A DNA stretch of 64,000 bases from Candidatus Dietzia intestinipullorum (GTDB taxonomy: Bacteria; Actinomycetota; Actinomycetes; Mycobacteriales; Mycobacteriaceae): NCBI GenBank assembly GCA_019119635.1, contig DWWP01000034.1, positions 80,318 through 144,317 on the forward strand, read 5' to 3'. Shown piece by piece: positions 8,393 through 17,204 of this stretch (its first letter is position 1; each line of letters opens with the position of its first letter). The notes beneath the pieces were generated by a model. It was not told the origin of the DNA. It worked only from the letters and a program-made list of their open reading frames with translations, and did no database searches. A program made the translations under genes and the position numbers.

Positions 8393-9385
8393 TCAGACGG
8401 GCCGGTGATGGTCGTCGACCTCGGAGACGCCGGTCACCACCGCGTCGGCGATCTTCCAGTTCAACGCCGTGAGACGGCGCCGCACCTCGGCCAGGCGGTC
8501 CACCGAGACGTCCTCCTCGGCGGCGGGCACGAGGAACGCCTCCACATGGAAGACGTGCCCCTCGTCGCGGAGTCGCGCGCCGTGGTCCCGCGCCCACGGC
8601 ACATCGGCGAGTTCGCGATCGACCCGGTGCACCAGCGGGTGGACCCCGCTGCCGTCGAACCGGGTGGGACGGGCATCGGTGAGGCCGCCGATCGCGCCCC
8701 GCGTGTTGTTGACGCCGTCCCGGATGATCGAGGCACTGACGAGCAGGGCCGCGACCGCATCCGCCCACCAGAAGCCCAGGCCGATCCCGGCGACGCCCAC
8801 GATGGTGGCCACGCCGGTCTTCCAGTCGGCGCGGTTCATATCCGCGTCGGCGTGGAGGACCTTGTCGTGCAGGGTGGCGGCCGGCGCCGCCTTCAACCGT
8901 CCGAGGATGACCGGGCCGATGCAGGACAGCGCCATGACCGCCATCATGAGCCATCCCGACCAGAACACGAACCCACCGATCTCCAGGACGCCGAGAGGGG
9001 GACGCTCGCCGCTCACCAGGCTGATCCCGGAATCGACGACGAGGAAGGCGCCGACCCCCAGGAGGGACACCCCGGCCACCAGGTGCCCGACCCCGACCGC
9101 CCGGTGACGACCGAACGGGAAGCGGGCCGAGGGCGCCGCGCCGGCGATCCGCAGCGATACGAGGAACGCCAGGGGCGGCAGGAACGAGAGTGCATCCTCG
9201 ATCCAGGCCGTCTTCATCGCCTGCGACTGGCCCGCCACGGCGTAGACGGCGGCGACGGTGGCGACCAGGACCGCGATCGTCGCCCACTCCAGGCGTACCG
9301 CCCGGCGCAGCGCGGCCCGCTCGGCGTCCGGAAGCTCGCCGTGGCTCTGCACGGTGCCGCCGTGCCCGCCTCCGGTCCGGCTCAT
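8393..9385 (-). CDS. cation diffusion facilitator (CDF) family transporter
   Basis: A 330-residue inner-membrane efflux protein. Six hydrophobic segments lie between residues about 30 and 215. The second contains AWIEDALSFLPPLAFLVSLRI and the fifth begins HADADMNRADWKTGVA, where CDF proteins place their metal-binding Asp/His residues. A roughly 100-residue cytoplasmic C-terminal domain follows (GHVFHVEAFLVPAAEEDVSVD). The metal cannot be assigned. ATG 9385 overlaps the stop of the upstream lipoprotein gene (TCATGA on the plus strand), so translation is coupled in a dehydrogenase-lipoprotein-CDF operon. Confidence 0.85.
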   Translation of the reverse strand: MSRTGGGHGGTVQSHGELPDAERAALRRAVRLEWATIAVLVATVAAVYAVAGQSQAMKTAWIEDALSFLPPLAFLVSLRIAGAAPSARFPFGRHRAVGVGHLVAGVSLLGVGAFLVVDSGISLVSGERPPLGVLEIGGFVFWSGWLMMAVMALSCIGPVILGRLKAAPAATLHDKVLHADADMNRADWKTGVATIVGVAGIGLGFWWADAVAALLVSASIIRDGVNNTRGAIGGLTDARPTRFDGSGVHPLVHRVDRELADVPWARDHGARLRDEGHVFHVEAFLVPAAEEDVSVDRLAEVRRRLTALNWKIADAVVTGVSEVDDHHRPV

Positions 9386-9888
9386 GACGCCTCCCCGGTG
9401 TTCGCGAGGAAGCTCTCGAGCGCGACCAGGAGACCGTTCTCGCCGAGGGGAGTGGCCATCACCCGCTCCCTGCTCTCGCCTTCGGGGGTGGTCTGCTGCG
9501 CGTAGGAGCGGGTGAGAGCGACGTCCTTCTCCCACGGCGACTCCGAGGTGAGGCCGCCGATGAGCACGTCGAGGTCACCGCGTTCCATCGAGCGCACCAG
9601 CTCGCTCTCGACACCCGGCGTCCACTCGACGCGCGCATCGAGTTCCTCCGCGAAATCGGTGACGAGGTCGACTTCGCGGCCCGCTACCCGCCCGTCGTCG
9701 TCGACCTCGGTCCACGGCGGGTTCTCCGTCACGCCCACACGCAGTGCACCGCCGGTGATGCGGTCGAGGCTCCCGTCGGTGTCGCGGGGGATCGACCCAC
9801 CGCATGCGGCCGTCGTCGTGAGAACGCACGCTGCGATGGCCCCCGCCAGGAGTCGTCGGCGGCGTCGGCGCCCGGTTCGTCCGGTCAC
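9382..9888 (-). CDS. short SBP_bac_3-like lipoprotein
   Basis: A 168-residue predicted lipoprotein: basic N-terminus (RTGRRRRRR), hydrophobic stretch, lipobox TTAACG with the lipid cysteine near residue 29. The mature part starts like a family-3 solute-binding protein (GALRVGVTENPPWTEVDDDGRVAGREVDLVTDFAEEL, ending in LDVLIGGLTS). Family members have about 250 mature residues; this one has about 140, so only the first lobe plus a short tail remains. Both ends are coupled: its ATG overlaps the upstream dehydrogenase stop, and its stop overlaps the CDF start. It could be a sensor or accessory protein rather than a transporter subunit. Confidence 0.75.
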   Translation of the reverse strand: MTGRTGRRRRRRLLAGAIAACVLTTTAACGGSIPRDTDGSLDRITGGALRVGVTENPPWTEVDDDGRVAGREVDLVTDFAEELDARVEWTPGVESELVRSMERGDLDVLIGGLTSESPWEKDVALTRSYAQQTTPEGESRERVMATPLGENGLLVALESFLANTGEAS

Positions 9889-11066
9889 GGTGTCAGCACC
9901 ACCTTGACCGCGCCGTCCTCCTTCTTCTGGAACATCTCGTAGGCACGGGGCGCGTCGGCGAGGGGGAGACGGTGCGTGGCGAAGTCGTCGACGCCGAGCG
10001 GATCATCATCGGTGAGCAGCGGCAGGACCCGCGGCACCCAGTGCTGCACGTTGGCCTGGCCCATCTTCAACGTGATCTGCTTGTCGAACAGGGTGAGCAT
10101 CGGCAGTGGGTCGGCGCTGCCCCCGTACACGCCCGAGAGCGAGATGGTGCCGCCCCGGCGGACGATGTCGATCGCCGAGTAGACGGCCGCCAACCCGTCG
10201 ACCCCCGCGTTCTCCATGACCTTCTTCCCGAGAAACCTGGGAAGCATCCCGGTGGCCGCGTGAGCGGCGCCAGCGGCGGGGGAGCCGTGCGCCTCCATCC
10301 CCACCGCGTCGATCACCGAGTCCGGGCCGCGCCCGTCGGTGATGTCCCGGATCGCGTCCCCGAGCTCACCGCCGACGGCTTCCGGATCGATCACCTCGGT
10401 CCCACGATGCGCCTGTCGGGCGCGCCGCTCGGGTACGGGATCGACTCCGATCACCCGGTAGCCGCGGTGCGCGGCGATCCTCGCCGCCATGTCGCCGATC
10501 GGGCCCAGCCCCAGCACGACGACCGTGCCGCCGTCAGGGATCTGCGCGTACTCGACGGCCTGCCACGCGGTCGGGAGCACGTCGGACAGGTAGAGGTACC
10601 GGTCGTCGGCGTGCTCGTGCGGCACCTTGATGTGAGTGTTCCCGGCGTGCGGGACGCGCAGGTACTCGGCCTGCCCGCCGGCGACGCTGCCGTACAGCTC
10701 CGAGTACCCGAACAGGGCGGCACCGGAGCCATGCGATCGAACCTGGGTGATCTCGCATTGCGTCTGCAGCCCGCGATCGCACATGTGGCAGTGCCCGCAC
10801 GAGATCTGGAAGGGCATCACCACACGGTCCCCGGGCGACAGGTCGGTGACCGACGGACCGACCTCCTCGACGACGCCCATCGGCTCATGGCCCAGGATGT
10901 CGCCCTCGTGCATGAACGGACCCAGCACCTCGTACAGGTGTAGATCCGACCCGCAGATGTTGGTGCTGGTGATCTTGACGATCGCGTCGGAGGGCTCCTG
11001 GATGCGGGGGTCCGGGACGTCCTCGACGCGGACATCACGCTTGCCGTGCCAGGTGACCGCCTTCAT
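9885..11066 (-). CDS. zinc-dependent alcohol dehydrogenase (formaldehyde-dehydrogenase-like)
   Basis: A 393-residue medium-chain dehydrogenase. Catalytic zinc ligands sit in NICGSDLHLYE and LGHEPMGVVEEVG. The structural zinc loop is CGHCHMCDRGLQTQC with four cysteines. The NAD-binding Rossmann motif is VVVLGLGPIGDMAAR. An insertion around residues 255-285 and the long C-terminal part resemble glutathione-independent formaldehyde dehydrogenase and related threonine-dehydrogenase-like proteins. Substrate not assignable. First gene of a translationally coupled operon with the short lipoprotein and the CDF transporter. Confidence 0.9.
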   Translation of the reverse strand: MKAVTWHGKRDVRVEDVPDPRIQEPSDAIVKITSTNICGSDLHLYEVLGPFMHEGDILGHEPMGVVEEVGPSVTDLSPGDRVVMPFQISCGHCHMCDRGLQTQCEITQVRSHGSGAALFGYSELYGSVAGGQAEYLRVPHAGNTHIKVPHEHADDRYLYLSDVLPTAWQAVEYAQIPDGGTVVVLGLGPIGDMAARIAAHRGYRVIGVDPVPERRARQAHRGTEVIDPEAVGGELGDAIRDITDGRGPDSVIDAVGMEAHGSPAAGAAHAATGMLPRFLGKKVMENAGVDGLAAVYSAIDIVRRGGTISLSGVYGGSADPLPMLTLFDKQITLKMGQANVQHWVPRVLPLLTDDDPLGVDDFATHRLPLADAPRAYEMFQKKEDGAVKVVLTP

Positions 11067-11165
11067 GGGGGCTCCTCTCGTGGCGGGTCCGTGCGTGGCC
11101 GCACTGTCCGGACGGTAGCGCCGGCCCCCACCGGCTGCATCCGGTGGCGCGGGCGTCCGGGCCGA

Positions 11166-12311
11166 CTATCTGATGAGCAGCGGGATGTGCTGTTCGGCAG
11201 GCGTGTTGGCGCCGTGATGGCCGGTCATCGCGGACTCCATCGGCTCGCTTACCGACCTCACCAGGACCACCCCGCCGGTGGCGACCGCGACGACGTCGCC
11301 GATCCGGGCGGCGTGCTCCGATCCGGCACCGAACAGCTTCTCGTCCAGCGCCTGCTCACGGGTGAGGACACGGGCCCGGCCGCCCAGCACCGAGCGCCAC
11401 GCGGCCAGGACGTCGGCCTGCGCTCCCGGGCGGGCGTACGCGTGGCGTACCCGGGCCTCGCCGGCGACGAGCTCGACGTCCGACGCCAGCTCGGGGAGCG
11501 TGTCGAGATCGATGACGGTCTCCGCCGAGACCATCCCGTGGTCGGCGGTGAGGAGCAGGGAGCAGTCGGCGGGGAGGTCGGTCGCCAGGTCCGTGACGAA
11601 CGCGTCCACCTCGCGCAACGACTCGCGCCACTGCGGGGAGCCGGGCCCGTGGACGTGGCCGATGACGTCGAGGTCGGCGAAGTACGCGTAGACGAAACGC
11701 CGCCGGCGCGACGGCGCCCCCACCGCGTCCAGGATGCCGCCCCGGAGCTCTTCCAGCGAGGACGCGGGTCGGTAGACGCCCTCGGCGCGGAACGCGGCGC
11801 GCGTGAGCCCGGAGTCGCGGAAGTCCTCGCGCATGACGTAGGTGACCTCGACGTCGTCTGCGGCGAGGAGTTCCATGACGCTGCGGCGGGTCTGCACCGT
11901 GCGCGGCGGGTGCAGCTCGATCGCGGAGGGCCCGCTCGAGGAGTCGAGCGTCCACCGCAGTGGGTTGAAGTAGGCCCCCGCGCCGCCGAGCTCGGGCGAC
12001 AGGCGGAAGCTGTAGCCCATCACCCCGTGCTGGGAGCACGGCGCGCCCACGGCGAGGCTGGTCAGGCTGGTGGCCGTCGTGGCGGGGAACCCGGCGCTGA
12101 TCACGCGACCGGTCAGGGCGCTGAGCGTGGGCGCGTCGTCGGCGTGATCGCGGATCAGCTCGGCGCCGAGCCCGTCGATGAGCACCACCACGGCGTCGCG
12201 GGTCGGGGCGAGTCCCAGGGAGTCGACGGTGTCCGCGCCGAGGGAGGCGGCGACGGACGGCATGACGTCGGCCAGCGAGTGGCCGGAGGGGGCGGACGGG
12301 ATCACGGTCAT
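11166..12311 (-). CDS. alkaline phosphatase-superfamily nucleotide pyrophosphatase/phosphodiesterase
   Basis: A 381-residue protein of the type I phosphodiesterase/NPP group. VVVLIDGLGAELIRDHAD near residue 45 supplies the first metal aspartate. FPATTATSLTSLAVG holds the nucleophile threonine. YAYFADLDVIGHVHGPGS and LLTADHGMV supply the remaining metal-binding Asp/His residues. A tail ending HHGANTPAEQHIPLLI carries the last histidine. No signal peptide is visible, so it is probably cytoplasmic. ATG 12311 is chosen over a start six codons upstream. Confidence 0.88.
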   Translation of the reverse strand: MTVIPSAPSGHSLADVMPSVAASLGADTVDSLGLAPTRDAVVVLIDGLGAELIRDHADDAPTLSALTGRVISAGFPATTATSLTSLAVGAPCSQHGVMGYSFRLSPELGGAGAYFNPLRWTLDSSSGPSAIELHPPRTVQTRRSVMELLAADDVEVTYVMREDFRDSGLTRAAFRAEGVYRPASSLEELRGGILDAVGAPSRRRRFVYAYFADLDVIGHVHGPGSPQWRESLREVDAFVTDLATDLPADCSLLLTADHGMVSAETVIDLDTLPELASDVELVAGEARVRHAYARPGAQADVLAAWRSVLGGRARVLTREQALDEKLFGAGSEHAARIGDVVAVATGGVVLVRSVSEPMESAMTGHHGANTPAEQHIPLLIR

Positions 12312-12468
12312 GGCCCCAGAATCCCTCATCCCCGCCCGCCGCGGGCCGGTTCGCGACCGTCGATCGCGCCCCGGATAATCTAAAAAACTGTTAATTTCGG
12401 CGCGATGTGGCTAGGTTTCCTCTCAGAGCACCTCGCCCGCGGTGCCATGTGTCCAACGGAGGCCCGTC

Positions 12469-12978
12469 ATGTCCATCAAGTCGATCGCGTACGTGGGGGC
12501 CCTGGCCGGCGCCCTTCTCGTCCTGTCGTCCGGGGCGGCCGCCGCCCAGGGCGTCTCGTCGGCCGGCCTCGACCCGGCGTCGCTCACCGCGGGTGGCGAG
12601 GACGGGGGATCGCTCGGTTCGGCGGGAGAGGTCCTGCCGAGCTCGGTCACCGGCTCGTTGCCCGGGTACGCCTCGGGTCCGCTGGGCTCCGCGGCGACGG
12701 CGGTGTGCAACGTCGGCAGCGTCGCCGGCTCGGTGGGCGTGGGGCTCCCGGCTGCGGTCAGCCCCGTCTGCCGGGTGCTGCCGGCGCTGGGCCACTCTGG
12801 TGACCTGTTCACGCAGGGCGACTACCACGGCTCCGTCGCGGAACTGCTCGGCGGCGTGCCCTACGTGGGCAGTGCGCTGGAGCGGGTCGTCCCGACGGAC
12901 TCGGCCGCCACCGCGGTCGGTGGGTCGATGGACCGGCTGCCCGTCGACTCGCTCACGGGGTCGCTGCCGGGCAGCTGA
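12469..12978 (+). CDS. secreted Gly/Ser-rich protein, unknown function
   Basis: A 169-residue protein with a clear signal peptide (MSIKSIAYVGALAGALLVLSS) and likely cleavage after AAAAQG. The mature part is rich in Gly, Ser, Ala and Val. It holds two cysteines (AVCNVG and SPVCRV) that could form one disulfide, and repeated GSL/GSLPG turns. ATG 12469 follows AACGGAGG, a strong ribosome-binding site. An AT-rich patch about 90 bases upstream (AATCTAAAAAACTG) probably contains the promoter. Similar low-complexity secreted proteins are common in Corynebacteriales; no named family. Confidence 0.7.
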   Translation: MSIKSIAYVGALAGALLVLSSGAAAAQGVSSAGLDPASLTAGGEDGGSLGSAGEVLPSSVTGSLPGYASGPLGSAATAVCNVGSVAGSVGVGLPAAVSPVCRVLPALGHSGDLFTQGDYHGSVAELLGGVPYVGSALERVVPTDSAATAVGGSMDRLPVDSLTGSLPGS

Positions 12979-13031
12979 TCGCCCGTGGCCGCATGATCGC
13001 TCCCGCGGTCCGCGGTCCGCGGTCAGCGTGG

Positions 13032-13418
13032 CTAGCGCTGTCGGCGGCCGAAGGCGTGCGGCTCGACCGGCTGCTGGTCCCGGGGCAGGCCCGCCACGAC
13101 CAGGCGATAGGACTCGGTGACCAGTTCCTCGACCATGCCGACGGTCAGCGTCCCGCCGGGGTGCAGTGTGATCCAGTGACGCTTGTTCATGTGGTAGCCC
13201 GGCGTGATCTCCCGGTGCGCGTCCCGCAGGGCCATCCCGTCCGAGGGCAGGGCCTTGAGCGTGACCACCGGTCGCCCGTCGAGTTCGACGAAGAACATGA
13301 ACATCTTGCCGCGGACCTTGTAGACGTCGTACCCGGGCCCGAAGGGGAACTCCAGTGTCGACGCGGGGAGTTCGCGCGCCCGGAGTGCTGCCGTCCTCTG
13401 CAGTGCCTCGCCGTCCAC
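13032..13418 (-). CDS. MmcQ/YjbR family protein
   Basis: A 128-residue YjbR-like protein. Characteristic pieces are FPFGPGYDVYKVRGKMFMFF, VVTLKALPSDGMALRD, then PGYHMNKRHWITLHPGGTL and MVEELVTESYRLVVAGLP. This is the full family length, a CyaY-like fold thought to bind DNA. It ends 11 bases beyond the stop of the siderophore synthetase on the same strand, but need not belong functionally to that operon. Confidence 0.88.
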   Translation of the reverse strand: MDGEALQRTAALRARELPASTLEFPFGPGYDVYKVRGKMFMFFVELDGRPVVTLKALPSDGMALRDAHREITPGYHMNKRHWITLHPGGTLTVGMVEELVTESYRLVVAGLPRDQQPVEPHAFGRRQR

Positions 13419-13428
13419 CCCGTCGACG

Positions 13429-15846
13429 CTACGGCACCGTCACCACCGCGTCGGAGCGGACGGCGAGCGGGTTGTCGAGTGTGCCTGCGAACTGGAGAGA
13501 GCCGGCCTGGTCGGTGAGGTCCACCATCTGCCGGGTGTTCTGCAGTTGCAGTCGGTTGAGGCAGGAGTGTGCGAACCGGGGAGCGAACACGGCGTCCCAC
13601 GTGGGTCCGTGGAGGTCGTCGGAGTCGAGGGCCTCGAGGCACAGCCTGGTCTCGTCCCAGAATTCGGCGGCGTCGAGGATGCCGGCATCGTCGAGGATCC
13701 CGGCCAGGTGCCGCAGCACGCCGTCCATCACATCCGTGTGCAGGGAGAGTGCGGCGGTCTCCGCGTCCACGACGTGCTCGATCCGACCGAGCTCCGGGGG
13801 GAGCGGGCGGTCGCGGACCACGGCGACCTCCTCACCGATGTCCTTGAACAGTGCCCGCCGGGGGACGTGGTCGGAGCCGATCACCAGGATCACGTTCTCC
13901 CCGTGCGGCATGAACACCAGGCCGTGCGCGAGCAGGCAGCGGGCGGCCGGGGCGAGGTAGGCGTCGAGCAGCGCTCGGAGCCAGGCGCGGGGCTCGAGCC
14001 CGGAGCGCTCGACGTGCTCCGCGGCCAGCGAGCGCCCGTGCAGGTCCACGTGCAGGAGCGCGGCCAGGGTGAACGCGCGCTCGTCGTGGGCCAGCGCCGG
14101 GACGGGGCTCTCCCTCCACAGCGCGGCGATCATCTTGGTGTGCGGCCCCTCGTCGGACACGCCCGCCGCGGCCGCCCGGTGGTAGGCGTCGCCGGTGTAG
14201 CCGATCGCGGCGACCTCGCGCAGCAGGCCCAGCCGCAGCCGGGTGAGGACCGGGTCGGACGTCACGAGCTCCGCCACCCACTCGTTGACCGCCGGGGTGT
14301 CACGCATGTACCGCGGCGACAGCCCGCGGGTGAACCCCATGTTCTGCACGGCGAGCGCGGTCTTGACGTACCCGCGCTCGGGGCGGCTGATGTCGAAGAA
14401 GGTGCGGACGGACTGCTGCGGCCGGTACTCGTCGTCGCTCTCTCCGAGGTGGACCAGGTCCCTGCGGGCCAGGTCGGGGGCGAACGCCACGGCGATCGTG
14501 TTCTCCCACTGCCACGGGTGGACGGGCAGGAGCCGGTACCCGGCCGGGTCCAGGCCCAGACCGCGGAGCTGCCCCGCGCACCGGTCCAGCGCCTCGGGGC
14601 CGAACTCGCGCAGGTACAGGGCGTCCTCGTCGAGTCCGGCCACGGTGGCCAGAGAGCTCAGCTCACTGCGGGCGGCCAGCCAGACCAGGCGGACCGGCGT
14701 CGGTGCCTCGGGTGTCATGCGGTGACGGTCGGTGAGACCGAGCCCGATACGGGCGTTGTTGGCCACGAACCCGGGGTGCCCCTCGGTCATCGACGCCTCG
14801 ACGGTCTGCAGGTCCGCGTCGGCGAGCTCCTGCGCGGGCCGGTCACGATGATGCAGGCAGAAGGCGGCGGAGCCGAGCGTCGCGGCGATCTCCTCCAGGT
14901 ACGTCCCCATCAGGGTGTCCGGGATCCCGAGCGCGGGCGCGAGCGCGGTGACGAGCGCCTGGGCGTCCGGCTCGACGGAGGCGCCGGAGACCTCGCGCCG
15001 CAGCGTTGCCTCGTCGATCATCCAGTGCTCGAGTGGCAGCACGCGGGCCCGGAAGGACCACCGTTCGTCGCCGGCGGTCACCTCGTAACCGCCGACGTCG
15101 TCGACGGGTGTGGGGGCCACGAGCCTCTCGTGGGAGAACTCGGCCAGGGCCTTGCAGCACAGGTGACGGTGGGCGCGGTGCATCGCGTGACCCACGAGGT
15201 GCAGGTGGGGGGCCGGACCGGCCGGCTCCGGTGCGGTCTGTCCCGGCCTCGACGACGAGGTGTGGGACGACGACGAGATCGTGTGCGTCGCCCGGCCGAT
15301 CTCGGACGCGCGGAACGCCTCCTCGTCGCAGGAGGACAGGAGTGCGGTCTTGTCGGGGAGCTCCAGCGGTCCGTCCTCACGGAAACCGGCACGCGCGTTG
15401 AGCCGGTGGACGGCTGTGTTCCCGATGTCCGGCTCCACGACGAGGCGCTGCGCGCCCAGCGGGCCGAACGCGGTGTCGCAGATCGCGCCCATCACCCCGG
15501 CGGTGGTGCCGGGCACGGTGGTGCGGCTGGGCGCGACCAGCAGGTGCATCCCCATGTCGCCCGGCTGGTGTCGGTAGCGGCCGTCGAGCTCCACGGCGGC
15601 CGGGTCGTAGATGACGGCCAGCCCGACGCGCAGACCGTCGATCCGCACCAGGAACAGCTGCCGGTGCGGTCCGGCGTCCCAGCCACGGAGAAAATCCGCC
15701 ACCTGCGGCCGGGACGCGCCGGTCAGACCCCAGTAGGTCGAGCGGGGGTGGGTGAGCCAGGCGTGGAGTGTGCTGACCGTCGCGTCGTCGAGGGTGAGCG
15801 GGTCGAGCGAGACGAGCCCGACCGGGGTGCTGGTGGTGTGGGTCAT
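13429..15846 (-). CDS. fused hydroxylamine N-acyltransferase and NIS siderophore synthetase
   Basis: An 805-residue bimodular enzyme. Residues about 1-190 are a GNAT/IucB-like acyltransferase (GDMGMHLLVAPS, QRLVVEPDIGNTAVHRLNARAGF). A Ser-rich linker follows, then an IucA/IucC NIS synthetase from about residue 215 (VGHAMHRAHRHLCCKAL, LLPVHPWQWENT, SVRTFFDISRPERGYVKTALAV, LVFMPHGENVILV). In the desferrioxamine pathway these activities are separate DesC and DesD; the fusion is known from BibC of bisucaberin synthesis. ATG 15846, with an AGGAGA site, overlaps the hydroxylase stop; the open frame upstream is antisense shadow. The product should be a hydroxamate assembled from N-hydroxy-N-acyl-cadaverine-type units. 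Confidence 0.92.
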   Translation of the reverse strand: MTHTTSTPVGLVSLDPLTLDDATVSTLHAWLTHPRSTYWGLTGASRPQVADFLRGWDAGPHRQLFLVRIDGLRVGLAVIYDPAAVELDGRYRHQPGDMGMHLLVAPSRTTVPGTTAGVMGAICDTAFGPLGAQRLVVEPDIGNTAVHRLNARAGFREDGPLELPDKTALLSSCDEEAFRASEIGRATHTISSSSHTSSSRPGQTAPEPAGPAPHLHLVGHAMHRAHRHLCCKALAEFSHERLVAPTPVDDVGGYEVTAGDERWSFRARVLPLEHWMIDEATLRREVSGASVEPDAQALVTALAPALGIPDTLMGTYLEEIAATLGSAAFCLHHRDRPAQELADADLQTVEASMTEGHPGFVANNARIGLGLTDRHRMTPEAPTPVRLVWLAARSELSSLATVAGLDEDALYLREFGPEALDRCAGQLRGLGLDPAGYRLLPVHPWQWENTIAVAFAPDLARRDLVHLGESDDEYRPQQSVRTFFDISRPERGYVKTALAVQNMGFTRGLSPRYMRDTPAVNEWVAELVTSDPVLTRLRLGLLREVAAIGYTGDAYHRAAAAGVSDEGPHTKMIAALWRESPVPALAHDERAFTLAALLHVDLHGRSLAAEHVERSGLEPRAWLRALLDAYLAPAARCLLAHGLVFMPHGENVILVIGSDHVPRRALFKDIGEEVAVVRDRPLPPELGRIEHVVDAETAALSLHTDVMDGVLRHLAGILDDAGILDAAEFWDETRLCLEALDSDDLHGPTWDAVFAPRFAHSCLNRLQLQNTRQMVDLTDQAGSLQFAGTLDNPLAVRSDAVVTVP

Positions 15847-17204
15847 CGGGTCTCCTGGGGCCGTGTGGTCTGTGGGTCCCGGGCCGGTTCGGGCCGGACG
15901 GCGGGCACGCCGAACTGTTGGAAGGCGACGCGCGTCTCGACGGGGTAGACCTCGCGGCCGCAGATCCCGCGCAGGATGATGCTGTTGCGCATGGCGCCCA
16001 TGCCGAGGTCGGGGGCGGTGAGCCCGTGCGTGTGCTCCTCGGCGTTCTGCACGTGGATCCGGGAGTGGGCGCGGTCCACGGTGTGGTCGCGGGCCACGCG
16101 GTACCTCCCCGATCCGTCCTCTCGGTCGATCTCGTCGGCGATGCCGTCGAGGAACGCCGGCGGTGTGGGCGAGTAGCCGGTGGCCATCACCAGTCCGTCG
16201 GTGTGGTGGGTCCATGGCCGACCCGTGTCCTCGCACCGTAGGTCCAGGCGTATGACGCCGTCGCGGCGGGCCCCCTCCAGCGAGGTCGCGGCGATGAGGA
16301 GCCCGCCCTCCAGGCCCCGGGCCGACCTGCGGTAGAGCAGGTCGTGGATCTGGTTGATCAGGTCGGCGTTGATCCCCTTGTACAGCGACCGCTGTTCCCG
16401 CAGCATGCGGTCCCGGGAGTCGCGGGGCAACGCGTGGAAATGGTCGATGTACTCCGGGGAGGTCATCTCGAGCGTGAGCTTGGTGTACTCCATCGGGAAG
16501 AATCTGGGGGAGCGGGTCACCCAGTCCACCCGCGGGCCGCGGTCCCCGGATGCGGACAGCAGGTCGTGGTAGACTTCGGCGGCGGATTGGCCACTGCCCA
16601 CCACGGTCACCGAGTCCCGGTCGAGGAGTTCGTCCCGACGGTGCAGGTAGTCGGCGGCGTGGAGGGCGACCGCACCGTCGCCGTCGAGAGCGTCGAGGTC
16701 CACAGGCGACCACGGCCGGGTGCCGATGCCCAGGACCAGGTGTCGCGCGAGGTGGCTCTCGGTGCCGTCGCCGGTGATCGCGGTGACCCGGTACACCGGC
16801 CCCTCCTCAGCCCGGGCCACGGCGCCGGTCTCCCGCCGGACATCGACCACCTCGCGACCCCAGCGCAGACCCCCGACCCGTTCGGAGGCCCAGCGACAGT
16901 ACGCGTCGTACTCGGACCGCAACGGCTGGAAGTCTTCACGGATGTAGAACGGGTAGAGGCGCCCGGATTCCTTGAGGAAGTTGAGGAACGAGTACGGAGA
17001 GGTGGGGTCGGCGAGCGTCACCAGATCGGCCAGGAACGGCACCTGGATGGTGGCGTCGTCGAGCATGAGGCCGTGGTGCCAGGCGAACTCGTCGCGGGCG
17101 TCGAGGAACACCGCGTCCAGCCCGACTGGCTCGGCCAGGCACGCGAGTCCGAGGTTGAAGGGCCCGATCCCCACTCCGAGGAGGTCGTGGATCCGCTCGC
17201 TCAT
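15843..17204 (-). CDS. L-lysine/cadaverine N-hydroxylase (DesB/IucD family)
   Basis: A 453-residue flavin-dependent N-monooxygenase. FAD-binding motif LLGVGIGPFNLGLACLA is at the N-terminus. The family hallmark WHHGLMLDDATIQVPFLADLV follows, then the NADP motif VTVVGSGQSAAEVYHDLL near residue 210 and the C-terminal ATGYSPTPP. It hydroxylates the terminal amine that is later acylated to the hydroxamate. It overlaps both neighbours by 4 bases in the order decarboxylase, hydroxylase, acyltransferase-synthetase, so the three form one translationally coupled, iron-box-controlled operon. Confidence 0.95.
   Translation of the reverse strand: MSERIHDLLGVGIGPFNLGLACLAEPVGLDAVFLDARDEFAWHHGLMLDDATIQVPFLADLVTLADPTSPYSFLNFLKESGRLYPFYIREDFQPLRSEYDAYCRWASERVGGLRWGREVVDVRRETGAVARAEEGPVYRVTAITGDGTESHLARHLVLGIGTRPWSPVDLDALDGDGAVALHAADYLHRRDELLDRDSVTVVGSGQSAAEVYHDLLSASGDRGPRVDWVTRSPRFFPMEYTKLTLEMTSPEYIDHFHALPRDSRDRMLREQRSLYKGINADLINQIHDLLYRRSARGLEGGLLIAATSLEGARRDGVIRLDLRCEDTGRPWTHHTDGLVMATGYSPTPPAFLDGIADEIDREDGSGRYRVARDHTVDRAHSRIHVQNAEEHTHGLTAPDLGMGAMRNSIILRGICGREVYPVETRVAFQQFGVPAVRPEPARDPQTTRPQETR

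Noticed and set aside
15847..16713. N-terminal extension of the siderophore synthetase
   Set aside because: It is an Arg/Pro-rich shadow of the hydroxylase gene; the acyltransferase domain and an AGGAGA site define ATG 15846.
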